Below, piece after piece: positions 20,623 through 28,400 of a stretch of DNA of 64,000 bases. Position 1 is the stretch's first letter. The number at the start of each line of letters is the position of its first letter. A program made the position numbers and the translations under genes. The notes under the pieces are model-generated. The model was not told the origin of the DNA. It was given only the letters and a program-made list of their open reading frames with translations, and did no database searches. Source of the DNA: Spartobacteria bacterium UBA695 (GTDB lineage Bacteria; Verrucomicrobiota; Verrucomicrobiia; Chthoniobacterales; Chthoniobacteraceae); contig DBMP01000025.1 of the NCBI GenBank assembly GCA_002298145.1, forward strand, positions 226,616 through 290,615, given 5' to 3'.

Positions 20623-21642
20623 TTAGCAGTTCAGCGAATGCTCCTGGGCCAGCGCCTGCAAATCGGCTGCCACCATTTCGCGCACAAGGTCCTCGAACGA
20701 ATGCCGCGCCGTCCAGCCGAGCGCGGAGTGGATCTTCGCCGGGTTGCCGACCAGCTGCGTCGGCTCCAGAACGCGCTCCAGCTCGGCGTCGTACTCCACG
20801 TAGTCGCGCCACGGAAGGCCGACTTCGTTGAAGGCCGCCTCCACGAAGTCCCGCACGCTGCGGGTCACGCCCGTGGCGACCACGTAGTCATCCGGTAGGG
20901 AATGCCGGAGCATCATCCACATGGCCCGGACATAGTCGCGCGCATGGCCCCAGTCGCGCCGGGCCTCGATATTACCCAGTACCAGTTTTGTTTGAAGGCC
21001 GAGCTTGATCGCCGCCGCCGCTCGCGTGATCTTGCGCGTAACGAACGCCGCGCCGCGCCGGGGGGATTCATGGTTGTAGAGAATGCCGTTGCAAACAAAG
21101 AGCCCGTAGGACTCGCGGTAGACGCGGGCCGTGTGAAGCATGAACGCCTTCGCGCATCCATAGGGGCTCGTGGGCCGGAAGCGCGTCTCCTCCGTCTGGG
21201 GCGACTCCGTGGCCGCTCCGAAAACCTCAGACGTCGCAGCCAGATAGATCCGCGCACGGCTGCCCGATTCGCGGAGGCATTCCAGCAACCGCAGCGAAGC
21301 CATCGCCACCTCCTCAGCGGTCGGCTCAGGAATCTCGAAGCTGCGCCCGACATGGCTCTGGCCGCCCAGGTGATAAACTTCGTCAGGCCGGACCTGCTGG
21401 AAGATCGCGGGCCACAGGCAGCGGTCCGCAAGGTCGCCGTAATGGAAGAAAAGCCGTTTACCGAGCACCTCGGGATCCGCCGCCAGGGGCGCGAGCGCCG
21501 ATTCCTGAACCCGGCCCGCCCGGCGCACGAGGCCGTGGACTTCGTAGCCATTGGCCAAAAGCAGCTCGGCGAGGTAGGAACCATCCTGCCCGGTAATACC
21601 GGTGATCAGGGCGACGGGGCGGGGTGACGGAGTATTGGCCAT
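20623..21642 (-). CDS. gmd: GDP-mannose 4,6-dehydratase
   Basis: Converts GDP-D-mannose to GDP-4-keto-6-deoxymannose, precursor of GDP-fucose, rhamnose or perosamine. This short-chain dehydrogenase (339 residues) shows the NADP-binding GITGQDGSYLAELLL, HLGGQSHVGRSF, the catalytic ATSEVFG and Tyr-x3-Lys in SPYGCAKAF, LYNHESPRRG, and the family-specific RRDWGHARDYVRAMW. No reductase or epimerase that would finish GDP-fucose (GMER) or GDP-rhamnose (RMD) is present in the window. It probably shares a transcript with the following GT2 gene. Confidence 0.93.
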   Translation of the reverse strand: MANTPSPRPVALITGITGQDGSYLAELLLANGYEVHGLVRRAGRVQESALAPLAADPEVLGKRLFFHYGDLADRCLWPAIFQQVRPDEVYHLGGQSHVGRSFEIPEPTAEEVAMASLRLLECLRESGSRARIYLAATSEVFGAATESPQTEETRFRPTSPYGCAKAFMLHTARVYRESYGLFVCNGILYNHESPRRGAAFVTRKITRAAAAIKLGLQTKLVLGNIEARRDWGHARDYVRAMWMMLRHSLPDDYVVATGVTRSVRDFVEAAFNEVGLPWRDYVEYDAELERVLEPTQLVGNPAKIHSALGWTARHSFEDLVREMVAADLQALAQEHSLNC

Positions 21643-21751
21643 TGTGGGGGCGTTTCAGGCGTACCCCCACGCTTCAAACGAGATCCCTCCCCGGAGGAAT
21701 CCACCGATAAGCCCAGGGGCGCCGCACATCCTTGTGTGCCCCCGTTATCGC

Positions 21752-22915
21752 TTAATTTTCTTCGTTTGGAAAGACCGGAAGCGCGTTTTTACCCGCGTAG
21801 GCCTCGGCAAATTTTTCCCCAAAGGCCAGCGCCTCGCCGATAATCTTCTCCATATCCATGTAGCGGTAGGTCGCCAGGCGGCCGAGGAAGGAGACCCCCG
21901 GCTCCCGCGCCGCAAGCGCACGGTATTCTCTTAGCAGCGCGAGGTCGCCATCAAGGCGCTTGGGGTAATACGGAACATCACCGGGCTCGGTTTCCTTGCT
22001 GTATTCCTTAAAGTAGACCGTCCGCGCATGTTCCTCCCACGGCGTAAAGTGCCGGTGCTCGTGAATGCGCGTGAAGGGGAGAGCGGCGTCGCTGTAGTTG
22101 AGGACGGCATTGCCCTGGAAATCCCCCTCCGCCTCGCCGCGTTCAAAAGTCACCGTCCGGTAGCCGAGGCGGCCAAGGCGGTAGGCAAAAAAGGCGTCGA
22201 TGGGGCCGGTGTAGAAAACATGGCTTCCCTCGCGGGGCGCGCCCGGGTCAAAGCGCTGCCCGAGCTTCACGTCGATGGCCGGGTGATCGAGGATCTTCGC
22301 GACGATCGCGGAATAGCCTTCCTCGGGGATCCCCTGCCAGCGGCTGTTGTAGTAGTTGTCGTCGTAATTAAAGCGCACGGGGAGGCGCTTGAGGATGGAG
22401 GCAGAAAGCTCCCTCGGCTCGCAGCCCCACTGCTTGCGCGTGTAGCCGTAGAAGAACGTCTCGTAAAGCTCGCGCCCGATCATCTTGAGCGCCTGCTCCT
22501 CGAAGTTGCGCGGCTCGCCGATGGACTTGTCACCCAAGGACGCAATGAAAGCACGGGCCTCCGCGGGGTTGAAGGTTTTGCCGAAAAACTGGTTGATCGT
22601 GTGGAGGTTCACCGGCAGGGAAAACACGCCGCGCGGAGTGACGGCTTTCACCCGGTTGACCCACTCGCGGAATTTCCCAAACCGGTTGACGTACTCCCAC
22701 ACGTGCGCCTGGCTGGTGTTGAAAATATGGGGCCCGTAGCGGTGGACCATCACCCCCGTGGCGGCGTCGCGCTCAGTATGGCAATTCCCCGCCACATGCG
22801 GGCGCTCCTCAACAATGGTGATCCGGCAGGGAAGGCGTTCGACCAACGAGCGCGCGAGAACGGCACCCGAAAAACCGGCGCCAACGATGATAAAATGAGG
22901 AGAAAGTTGATCCAT
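21752..22915 (-). CDS. glf: UDP-galactopyranose mutase
   Basis: Flavoenzyme that contracts UDP-galactopyranose to UDP-galactofuranose. The FAD-binding HFIIVGAGFSGAVLA stands near the N-terminus. GNCHTE, HRYGPHIFNTS, YTRKQWG, NYDDNYYNSRWQG, FTPWEEH and GDVPYYPKR are typical. The start is set at the ATG at 22915; a GTG 6 bp upstream would add two residues. The gene supplies the donor expected for the two GlfT2-like enzymes at 109-3690 and ties them to this glycan region. Length of 387 residues is normal. Gaps of about 110 bp on each side suggest its own promoter. Confidence 0.95.
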   Translation of the reverse strand: MDQLSPHFIIVGAGFSGAVLARSLVERLPCRITIVEERPHVAGNCHTERDAATGVMVHRYGPHIFNTSQAHVWEYVNRFGKFREWVNRVKAVTPRGVFSLPVNLHTINQFFGKTFNPAEARAFIASLGDKSIGEPRNFEEQALKMIGRELYETFFYGYTRKQWGCEPRELSASILKRLPVRFNYDDNYYNSRWQGIPEEGYSAIVAKILDHPAIDVKLGQRFDPGAPREGSHVFYTGPIDAFFAYRLGRLGYRTVTFERGEAEGDFQGNAVLNYSDAALPFTRIHEHRHFTPWEEHARTVYFKEYSKETEPGDVPYYPKRLDGDLALLREYRALAAREPGVSFLGRLATYRYMDMEKIIGEALAFGEKFAEAYAGKNALPVFPNEEN

Positions 22916-23027
22916 GGCCACTCCCTATTCGTTTGAACCAACCGGCCAGGGGAGTCAACACTTCCCCATAAAAATCGACCTGCTCCAGAGTAGCGGCTTC
23001 CGCCTCAACCGGTCTACCCCGCGAGGA

Positions 23028-23888
23028 TCACAGATACCCTTTCAGGCCTTCTGCCAGCTCGGCGGTGAACGGAATCCCGAGAGCATCCGCCCGCTCCAGC
23101 ACCGTCTCGACCAACCACGCGCATTTGAGATCCTCGGGAACGGAGCCGCCCGCCGCGGGAATCCGCACGTCCTCGACAATCACGCGCGCCAGGGCCAGGA
23201 GCCACTTCACGGGCGGCTCGGGCGCATAGCGCATGACCACGCTCAGGATCTCCTCATGCACCCGCAGCCGCTGGCTGAGCGTCTTGGTGGCCCCGTGCAG
23301 CCGCGACCCGGCGAGCACCGCGCACCCCAGGTAATCAAACCGCACCGAGCGGCCCGCCCTCAGCCAGTATTCATAATCCATCGCCCAGTTGAGCCGGTCG
23401 TCGAACGTGCCACAGCGCTCCATAAGCTCGCGCCGCCAGAAGACGGCGGGCTGGCAAAGGTAGCAGGTCTGTAGCAGCCGCCGGTAGTTCCACGGCTCGG
23501 TCGGGTAGCGCTCCATATTGGAGCCGTCCGCGTGCAAATGCCACGCCGCGCCGTAGACCGCAAGCGAGTCCGGGTGCGCGTCAAAATGCTGCTCCACGCG
23601 CTCAAGGGCCCCGGGAAAATAGACGTCGTCTGAATTAAGGTACGCGAGCACCTCGCCACGCGCCTGCCGCAAGCCCTGGTTAATGGCGTCCGTCTGGCCT
23701 CCGTCCGGGCGCGAGACATACTGGATCCTATCACCATAGCTTTCCAGAATATCGACCGTGCCATCGTCGCTGCCGCCGTCGAATACGAGGATCTCCAGAT
23801 CCGCCCGGTTCTGCGCCAGCAAGCTCTCGATCGTATACCGGATGAAGCGCGCCTGCCGGTAGGAGGGGATGACCACGCTGAATTTCAT
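23028..23888 (-). CDS. GT2 family glycosyltransferase
   Basis: A 286-residue GT-A glycosyltransferase. Motifs in order: MKFSVVIPSYRQARFIRYTI, ILVFDGGSDDGTVDIL, SRPDGGQTDAINQGLRQARG, and AYLNSDDVYFPGAL, where NSDD is the metal-binding DxD equivalent. QPAVFWRRELMERCG and NWAMDYEYWLRAG match the C-terminal part of WbbD/EpsE-like enzymes. The ATG at 23888 overlaps the stop of the upstream GT4 gene (ATGA), which fixes the start. Part of a GT4-GT2 operon. Confidence 0.87.
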   Translation of the reverse strand: MKFSVVIPSYRQARFIRYTIESLLAQNRADLEILVFDGGSDDGTVDILESYGDRIQYVSRPDGGQTDAINQGLRQARGEVLAYLNSDDVYFPGALERVEQHFDAHPDSLAVYGAAWHLHADGSNMERYPTEPWNYRRLLQTCYLCQPAVFWRRELMERCGTFDDRLNWAMDYEYWLRAGRSVRFDYLGCAVLAGSRLHGATKTLSQRLRVHEEILSVVMRYAPEPPVKWLLALARVIVEDVRIPAAGGSVPEDLKCAWLVETVLERADALGIPFTAELAEGLKGYL

Positions 23889-25456
23889 AACGCATCCTCC
23901 TTCCGGGCGGAAAAGAGCGGAATGCAATCGCCCTCCGCGTTTCCGGCCATCACCGCTTCGATCGCCACAACCGCCTCCGCCGCTCCAGGCTCGGTAGAAT
24001 CAGCTTCGCAACCGGCACGCCGCTCTACGATGACCCGCAGCACGCGCCCTAGAGGGCGGCAGTCAAAGGCATACTCAGGATGATCCTCAAACGTGAACGA
24101 TCCGAAGGCGGCGTCGCCCAGGTAACAGCGGTAACGGTTTTGCGGAAACTTGCCGCTGACGCGCACGCGAAGAGTCCAGCGCGCATCGGAGGAGGGAGTC
24201 GCCACGGAGAGCGCGGCCCGCCCATCGAGCGCCAGGGGCTTGCGGGGGAAGCCGTGACGTCCCGCGGCAGTCTGCCTCCAGACGTCGATTAGTTTGCGCG
24301 TCTCGATGCCCAGGTCGAAGCACCGCAACCGCCGCCCGCCGCGATACCGCAGCGTCTCGCGCAGCGACCCGTCGCCCGCCAGCCTCAGCATCGCGGCGGC
24401 GATCGACTCCGGATCGTGCGGATCGAAAAACAGCGCCGCATCCCCGGCGATCTCCCGGAGCGAAAAATCCGGGCTCGAAAGAATCGGGACTCCGTACCCC
24501 ATCGCCTCCACCAGCGGGATACCGAACCCTTCGTGCAGCGAGGGGAAGACCAGCGCCCCAGCGTTGCGCCAGAGTTCGCCAAGCCGCGCGTCGGAGACGT
24601 ACCCGAGGAACTGGACGTGTGCCTCAATGCCGAGGGTCTTTGCAAGAGCGCGCAGTTCCCCCGCACGAGCGCTCTCATGGAACGTCAGCGCCAGGTCCCA
24701 TGCTCCCTCCCCTGCCCGTCCACGGTAGCGGCGGTAGGCCTGGAGCAGTACCTCATGGTTTTTATGCATCCAGAGATTGGCTGGATAAAAAAAATACTTC
24801 GTCGTATTAAGTACTGCGCTTTGTGGGACATTGGGTGGCGTTGAGTCGTTTACCACGGCCCGCTCCAGGCGCTCCTGCACCGGCAGGTAGGTAAAAAACA
24901 GCTGTTCCTCGGGCACGCCGTAATGGTGCACCATCCGCTCCATCCCGTTGCGGCTGATACACTGAACCCGCTCGGCGGTGGCCAGCGTATGGATCACGGA
25001 CTCCTCCCGATCGGCTATTTTCTGCGTATTTAATGTTTTTGGATAATCCTTGTGCAACAGATCGACGATCATCGCCACCGTGGGAACGCCCTCCGCCGCG
25101 AAGCCGCAACCGCCCGTCGGCGCGTAAAGCAGATCAGCCCCGATGTCCTTGATAAAGCCGGGCGGCGGGTCCGGGAGGCGGTATTCGCACTCCGGTTCGA
25201 CAATCTCAACCGAGCAGGATGGGTCCTCCTCCACGCACACGAGCAAATCTCCCGGCCGAGCCACGGCGCGCACCTCGCCGTGCGTTCGCGAGTGGGTCAG
25301 GTAGATAAAAAAGATCGACTCCCCGGCGATGCGCCCGGCCTCGGTGAGCATTGCATAGATGGCAGGCTTGATGCCGCCGTTGACGCCGCCGCCGCGCAGC
25401 GAGGTGAGGTCGACCGCGATGCCCAGCGGCCGCCTGCCGTAGATGAAATCATCCAT
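23885..25456 (-). CDS. GT4 glycosyltransferase with extra C-terminal region
   Basis: A 523-residue GT-B enzyme, WbpZ/mannosyltransferase-like. N-terminal IAVDLTSLRGGGVNGGIKPA, then the donor domain with KYFFYPANLWMHKNHEVLL, VQFLGYVSDARLGELWRNAG and FPSLHEGFGIPLVEAMGYG, holding the E-x7-E motif. The GT-B fold normally ends near residue 400; here about 115 further residues (AALSVATPSSDARWTLRVRV onward) look beta-rich and unrelated to GT4. The ATG at 25456 follows the stop of the coiled-coil gene by 9 bp. The downstream GT2 overlaps by ATGA. Confidence 0.83.
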   Translation of the reverse strand: MDDFIYGRRPLGIAVDLTSLRGGGVNGGIKPAIYAMLTEAGRIAGESIFFIYLTHSRTHGEVRAVARPGDLLVCVEEDPSCSVEIVEPECEYRLPDPPPGFIKDIGADLLYAPTGGCGFAAEGVPTVAMIVDLLHKDYPKTLNTQKIADREESVIHTLATAERVQCISRNGMERMVHHYGVPEEQLFFTYLPVQERLERAVVNDSTPPNVPQSAVLNTTKYFFYPANLWMHKNHEVLLQAYRRYRGRAGEGAWDLALTFHESARAGELRALAKTLGIEAHVQFLGYVSDARLGELWRNAGALVFPSLHEGFGIPLVEAMGYGVPILSSPDFSLREIAGDAALFFDPHDPESIAAAMLRLAGDGSLRETLRYRGGRRLRCFDLGIETRKLIDVWRQTAAGRHGFPRKPLALDGRAALSVATPSSDARWTLRVRVSGKFPQNRYRCYLGDAAFGSFTFEDHPEYAFDCRPLGRVLRVIVERRAGCEADSTEPGAAEAVVAIEAVMAGNAEGDCIPLFSARKEDAL

Positions 25457-25465
25457 GAGTTGCAA

Positions 25466-25900
25466 TTATCCTGTAATATCCTTGTCCGACGCCCCCGGGG
25501 CGCTCAATTTCTCCACCCGCGCTTCGAGCTCGGCCACCCGCCCGGAGAGCGCCCGGACCCGTGAAAGCAGAGCCGATTGCTGCATGGCCAGCGGGCCCGT
25601 GAGCCTCGCCATTTGTTCGGCCTCTCGCGCCAGCGCCTCGGCGGCGGAAATCAGCGCTTCGTCAATGGCCTCCTGGTTGCGCCGCAGCGAACGCAGCAAA
25701 CGCGGCCAGCGGGCGGCTTTGAGGTGCTTGCCTCGGGCCCGGTCCAAGGCTTCGACGGCTTTCTGCAAAGCCGTTTTTTTGCGGGGCGCGGGTAGCGGGG
25801 GCAGTTCGTCTCCGGAGCCTTTTCTGCGGGCCACCTCGGCGCGAATGCGCTCGATGGCCTCTCCGGGATTCTCCGGCGGGGTTGGTTGGGGTTCGTTCAT
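25466..25900 (-). CDS. Coiled-coil protein of glycan operon, unknown function
   Basis: A 144-residue soluble protein. A Pro-rich N-terminus (residues 1-45) leads into charged helices with heptad-like spacing (KKTALQKAVEALDRARGK; LISAAEALAREAEQMARL; LLSRVRALSGRVAELEARVE). No domain is recognised. It ends 9 bp before the GT4 start, so it is first in a three-gene operon with GT4 and GT2. A role as a chain-length or scaffold factor for the transferases is possible. Long coiled coils of this kind are found attached to some O-antigen transferases, but this is inference. Confidence 0.65.
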   Translation of the reverse strand: MNEPQPTPPENPGEAIERIRAEVARRKGSGDELPPLPAPRKKTALQKAVEALDRARGKHLKAARWPRLLRSLRRNQEAIDEALISAAEALAREAEQMARLTGPLAMQQSALLSRVRALSGRVAELEARVEKLSAPGASDKDITG

Positions 25901-26126
25901 TCCTTGATGACGCTATCCGGGGCCTGGGGCTGAAGTTGATGGTAGGTTTCCAATGCGGCGCTCCGGTTTTCACGGATACCGCGCCGAGGATCGCTCCCCT
26001 TGCGGAAACGGACCGGCGCTTCCCCTATATCGCGCCAGAGCACGGAGTCGCGTGGATTCAGGACTTATTTTCCGCTTTGGAAGGCCATTTCTCCGGGTTT
26101 TCCCTACCCGGCAGGCAGGGAGAGCC

Positions 26127-26723
26127 CTACTCTTCGGCCACCGTCTGGATGCGGCGCGTAACCATCCGCTTGACGAGCACCAGCACGCCGATCAGGGCCA
26201 CCACGCCCACGAGGGTCATGGCTTTCGCGGCGGGCGAGTGATTCACGTCGCTCAGCTGCCGCCCCGTCGATCCCAAGGTCACAAAAACGATCTCCCCAGG
26301 CAGCATCCCCGCCATGGTGGCGATCAGGTAGTGGCCAAAACGGACATTGGTCAGGCCGTAGGCGAAATTGGAGACCCCGAAGGGAATGGGGCAAAGCCGC
26401 AGCAGCCCGATAATCTTCCAGCCTTCGCGCCGGATCGCCTGGTCGATCATGACGAATTTCGGGTTTTTTTGCAGATACTTAGCCACGCGGTCCCGGGCGA
26501 CGTAGCGGCTAAAGAAAAAGCCCAGGGCCGCTCCGAGCGTTGATCCGGCGATAATGCCCAGCAACCCGCCGTAGACCCCGAACATCAGCCCCCCGATCAC
26601 GGCAAACGGCACCAGAGGCAGCCCCAAAAGGCTTAGCCCCGCGAACGAAAGGAAAAAAAGGAACGCCCCCGTGAGCCCCATGGACCCCAGGCTGCGCAAA
26701 TACGTTTCAAGCCACGGCATCAT
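26127..26723 (-). CDS. TVP38/TMEM64 (DedA superfamily) membrane protein
   Basis: A 198-residue inner-membrane protein with about five hydrophobic segments (LTGAFLFFLSFAGLSLLGLP; FAVIGGLMFGVYGGLLGIIA; a C-terminal VVALIGVLVLV). Family marks are GSTLGAALGFFFSRYVARD and LRLCPIPFGVSNFAYGLT, the re-entrant-loop motif of the SNARE-associated/VTT domain. DedA-superfamily members act in undecaprenyl-phosphate or phospholipid translocation. Adjacent ATG codons at 26723 and 26720 are both possible starts. The gene stands alone; 226 bp with no recognisable gene separate it from the glycan operon. Confidence 0.88.
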   Translation of the reverse strand: MMPWLETYLRSLGSMGLTGAFLFFLSFAGLSLLGLPLVPFAVIGGLMFGVYGGLLGIIAGSTLGAALGFFFSRYVARDRVAKYLQKNPKFVMIDQAIRREGWKIIGLLRLCPIPFGVSNFAYGLTNVRFGHYLIATMAGMLPGEIVFVTLGSTGRQLSDVNHSPAAKAMTLVGVVALIGVLVLVKRMVTRRIQTVAEE

Positions 26724-26787
26724 ATCAATATGAAGGGGAGGTAGTATGGAGCCTCCGAGGGAAAAAGCAACCCCTTCGCAAATTGCC

Positions 26788-27063
26788 CTACCCCTTGACG
26801 CGCTCGGAAGGGCGGATTTTTGAAAGCGCCGAACGGCTGCGGCGGCTGTGACTCACCCAGACCGTACAAATCCGCGACACCTTGTTCATCTCGTCTTCCG
26901 GGAACCGGATGGGGTGCGGATTTTTGACATAATGCTCGAAGAGCTTCGTAAACGCCGCGTCCAGATCCGCCTCCGCCTGAGCAAGGGCCTTCTGCAAAGT
27001 CGCCCGGCGCTCCTCGGCATCCATGATGACTTTCGCATACTTACATAGCGAGAGATGCTTCAT
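26788..27063 (-). CDS. Small protein of unknown function in the RHH locus
   Basis: A 91-residue basic protein that I do not recognise. A central helical segment (DAEERRATLQKALAQAEADLDAAFTKLF is the core, residues 15-42) is followed by FEHYVKNPHPIRFPEDEMNKVSRICTVW and a very basic tail rich in Arg/Ser. The start at 27063 overlaps the stop of the upstream 62-residue gene (ATGA), indicating a coupled pair. It could be the partner or target-binding protein of the small regulator; no toxin motif is evident. Confidence 0.55.
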   Translation of the reverse strand: MKHLSLCKYAKVIMDAEERRATLQKALAQAEADLDAAFTKLFEHYVKNPHPIRFPEDEMNKVSRICTVWVSHSRRSRSALSKIRPSERVKG

Positions 27064-27248
27064 AATCTGCGGATGTTTCGCTCGCGGGAAATCGGGCCCG
27101 TGAGCCAGCTTTCGTTGCGTCTTGCCTCCTCAATCAGGGCCGTGACCGCCAGCAAAAGCAGCGCCTCTGGATCAGTCTGGTTTTCTCTCGCAATGCGATC
27201 CAAAGCCTCGACTTGCTCACCTGGAAGCTGCAAATCCTGCGAATTCAT
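27060..27248 (-). CDS. Small ribbon-helix-helix-like protein A
   Basis: A 62-residue protein, MNSQDLQLPGEQVEALDRIA at the N-terminus, then ALLLLAVTALIEEARRN. It aligns without gaps to the 64-residue protein on the other strand over about 43 residues (EQxxALxxIAxxN ... AVxALIxxxxRN ... PI), so the two are paralogues. The predicted strand-helix-helix order fits CopG/Arc-type DNA-binding proteins, though less clearly than its sister. It is coupled by ATGA to the 91-residue gene. Probably an autoregulator binding the repeats just upstream of its start. Confidence 0.6.
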   Translation of the reverse strand: MNSQDLQLPGEQVEALDRIARENQTDPEALLLLAVTALIEEARRNESWLTGPISRERNIRRL

Positions 27249-27338
27249 GTGGCCAGTTGTGGCACAATTTTCCTAGCTGTACAAGCGGGAATTCCGTGCA
27301 TATTGCAGCACAACCCACTACAAGTGGCCACAACTGCT
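27249..27338. promoter_or_regulatory. Mirrored divergent promoter/operator region
   Basis: A 90-bp region between the two divergent small regulators. It contains a perfect 10-bp inverted repeat, CAGTTGTGGC at 27254-27263 and GCCACAACTG at 27327-27336, each arm lying within a few bases of a start codon. GTGGCCA recurs at 27249 and 27324, the latter within the 8-bp palindrome GTGGCCAC. A central palindrome GGAATTCC lies at 27288-27295, near the midpoint. The arrangement fits paired operators for autoregulation. Confidence 0.55.
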
Positions 27339-27533
27339 GTGAACTATCCATCTCTCAACTTTCGGCTGAATGCGGAGCAGCTGGCGGCGCTCCGGGAAAT
27401 TGCACAGAAAAACGGGGTTAGCACCGGCCAACTTGTTCGATGGGCCGTCGATGCCCTGATCCGCCAGGTGGACCGTAATCAAGGACGCTTAATTCTGCCC
27501 ATCGACTTTTCTTACGAAAAGAAGGCGATATAA
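27339..27533 (+). CDS. Ribbon-helix-helix (CopG-like) protein B
   Basis: A 64-residue protein with a GTG start at 27339. SLNFRLNAEQLAALREIA then VSTGQLVRWAVDALI matches the ribbon-helix-helix fold, where the first strand inserts in the DNA major groove and two helices dimerise. The divergent 62-residue protein is its paralogue. The upstream in-frame extension to 27213 crosses the operator repeats and the opposite gene and is rejected. No toxin follows on this strand, so it may be a stand-alone regulator. Confidence 0.65.
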   Translation: MNYPSLNFRLNAEQLAALREIAQKNGVSTGQLVRWAVDALIRQVDRNQGRLILPIDFSYEKKAI

Positions 27534-27727
27534 GCTTCCCATTCCCCCCATCGTCACGAAGCCAAGGATGGCGAAAAGAGCAACCAGCTTTCCAAGCTCA
27601 CCTTAAGCCTTTCGCTTGCTGGCGCATTGTCCCAAATACGGTAAATTGTCGTTGGAAAAAAGACGGGCCGCCCCGTGACGCGGTACGCGCCCGTCCAATT
27701 TCTACCAATCCCCGACCAGCAATAACG

Positions 27728-28312
27728 ATGACCATCGGCCTCACCATTATTGATATGCAGAACGACTTTGTTCTGCCCGAAGCACCCGCCTGCATCCCGA
27801 ATGCCCATGCCACGATTCCAGCAATTCGCTTGGCCCTCGATTTTTTTCGCCGGGAATCGCTCCCCATCTTCCATATCATCCGGAATTACCGCCCCGACGG
27901 CAGCGATATCGAGCTGACCCGGAGGGCCGCATTTCTGGCCGGTCCGAAATATGCGCTACCGGGAACCCGGGGAGCCGAAATCGTTTCTGAGCTGGCTCCG
28001 CTTCCCGGGGAACACGTGATCGTAAAGCCGCGCTTTTCGGCCTTTATGGGAACCGAGTTCGACCTCGTCTTGCGGCGCTGCGGCGTGACTCATTTGGCAA
28101 TTTGTGGCACGCAATACCCTAATTGCATCCGCGCTACCGCCTTCGACAGCATCAGCTACGGCTACCCAACCACTATCCTGGTGGACGCCACCTCCGCGGC
28201 AACCCAGGAGGTCGCCCTCGGCAACATCCGGGATATGCAAGCCATCGGGATCGAATGCATTCCCTTCCAGGAATTCGCGCAAAAGATCCGCCCAGCCAAT
28301 CCCGCCGCGTAA
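27728..28312 (+). CDS. Isochorismatase-family cysteine hydrolase
   Basis: A 194-residue alpha/beta hydrolase of the isochorismatase superfamily, which includes nicotinamidases, isochorismatases and ureidoacrylate hydrolases. The catalytic triad is visible: Asp9 in IIDMQNDFVLP, Lys100 in IVKPRFSAF, and Cys133 in CGTQYPNCIRATAFDS. The substrate is not determinable. The adjacent gltBD operon on the other strand suggests amide or ammonia-related metabolism only loosely. The ATG at 27728 is preceded by a weak ribosome-binding site. Confidence 0.87.
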   Translation: MTIGLTIIDMQNDFVLPEAPACIPNAHATIPAIRLALDFFRRESLPIFHIIRNYRPDGSDIELTRRAAFLAGPKYALPGTRGAEIVSELAPLPGEHVIVKPRFSAFMGTEFDLVLRRCGVTHLAICGTQYPNCIRATAFDSISYGYPTTILVDATSAATQEVALGNIRDMQAIGIECIPFQEFAQKIRPANPAA

Positions 28313-28337
28313 TACCAAAGCACCGCCTGGCGGAACG

Positions 28338-28374
28338 CAAAAAAAGGAGAGAAAGATCGCTCTTTCTCTCCTTT
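28338..28374 (-). terminator. Intrinsic terminator of gltBD, possibly bidirectional
   Basis: A perfect 14-bp stem (AAAGGAGAGAAAGA / TCTTTCTCTCCTTT) with a TCGC loop at 28357-28360. Read leftward, it is followed by a run of T from the A-tract at 28339-28345, so it ends gltD transcription 27 bp after the stop. Read rightward it lies about 30 bp after the isochorismatase-family gene but has only a poor T tract. Confidence 0.85.
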
Positions 28375-28400
28375 AAGATTTTGCAGTTGGTCGAAGCCGT

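Noticed and set aside
25901..26126. Rightward frame between the coiled-coil gene and the TVP38 gene
   Set aside because: It continues antisense into the TVP38 gene and lacks a ribosome-binding site or recognisable domain; I see no gene in this 226-bp gap.
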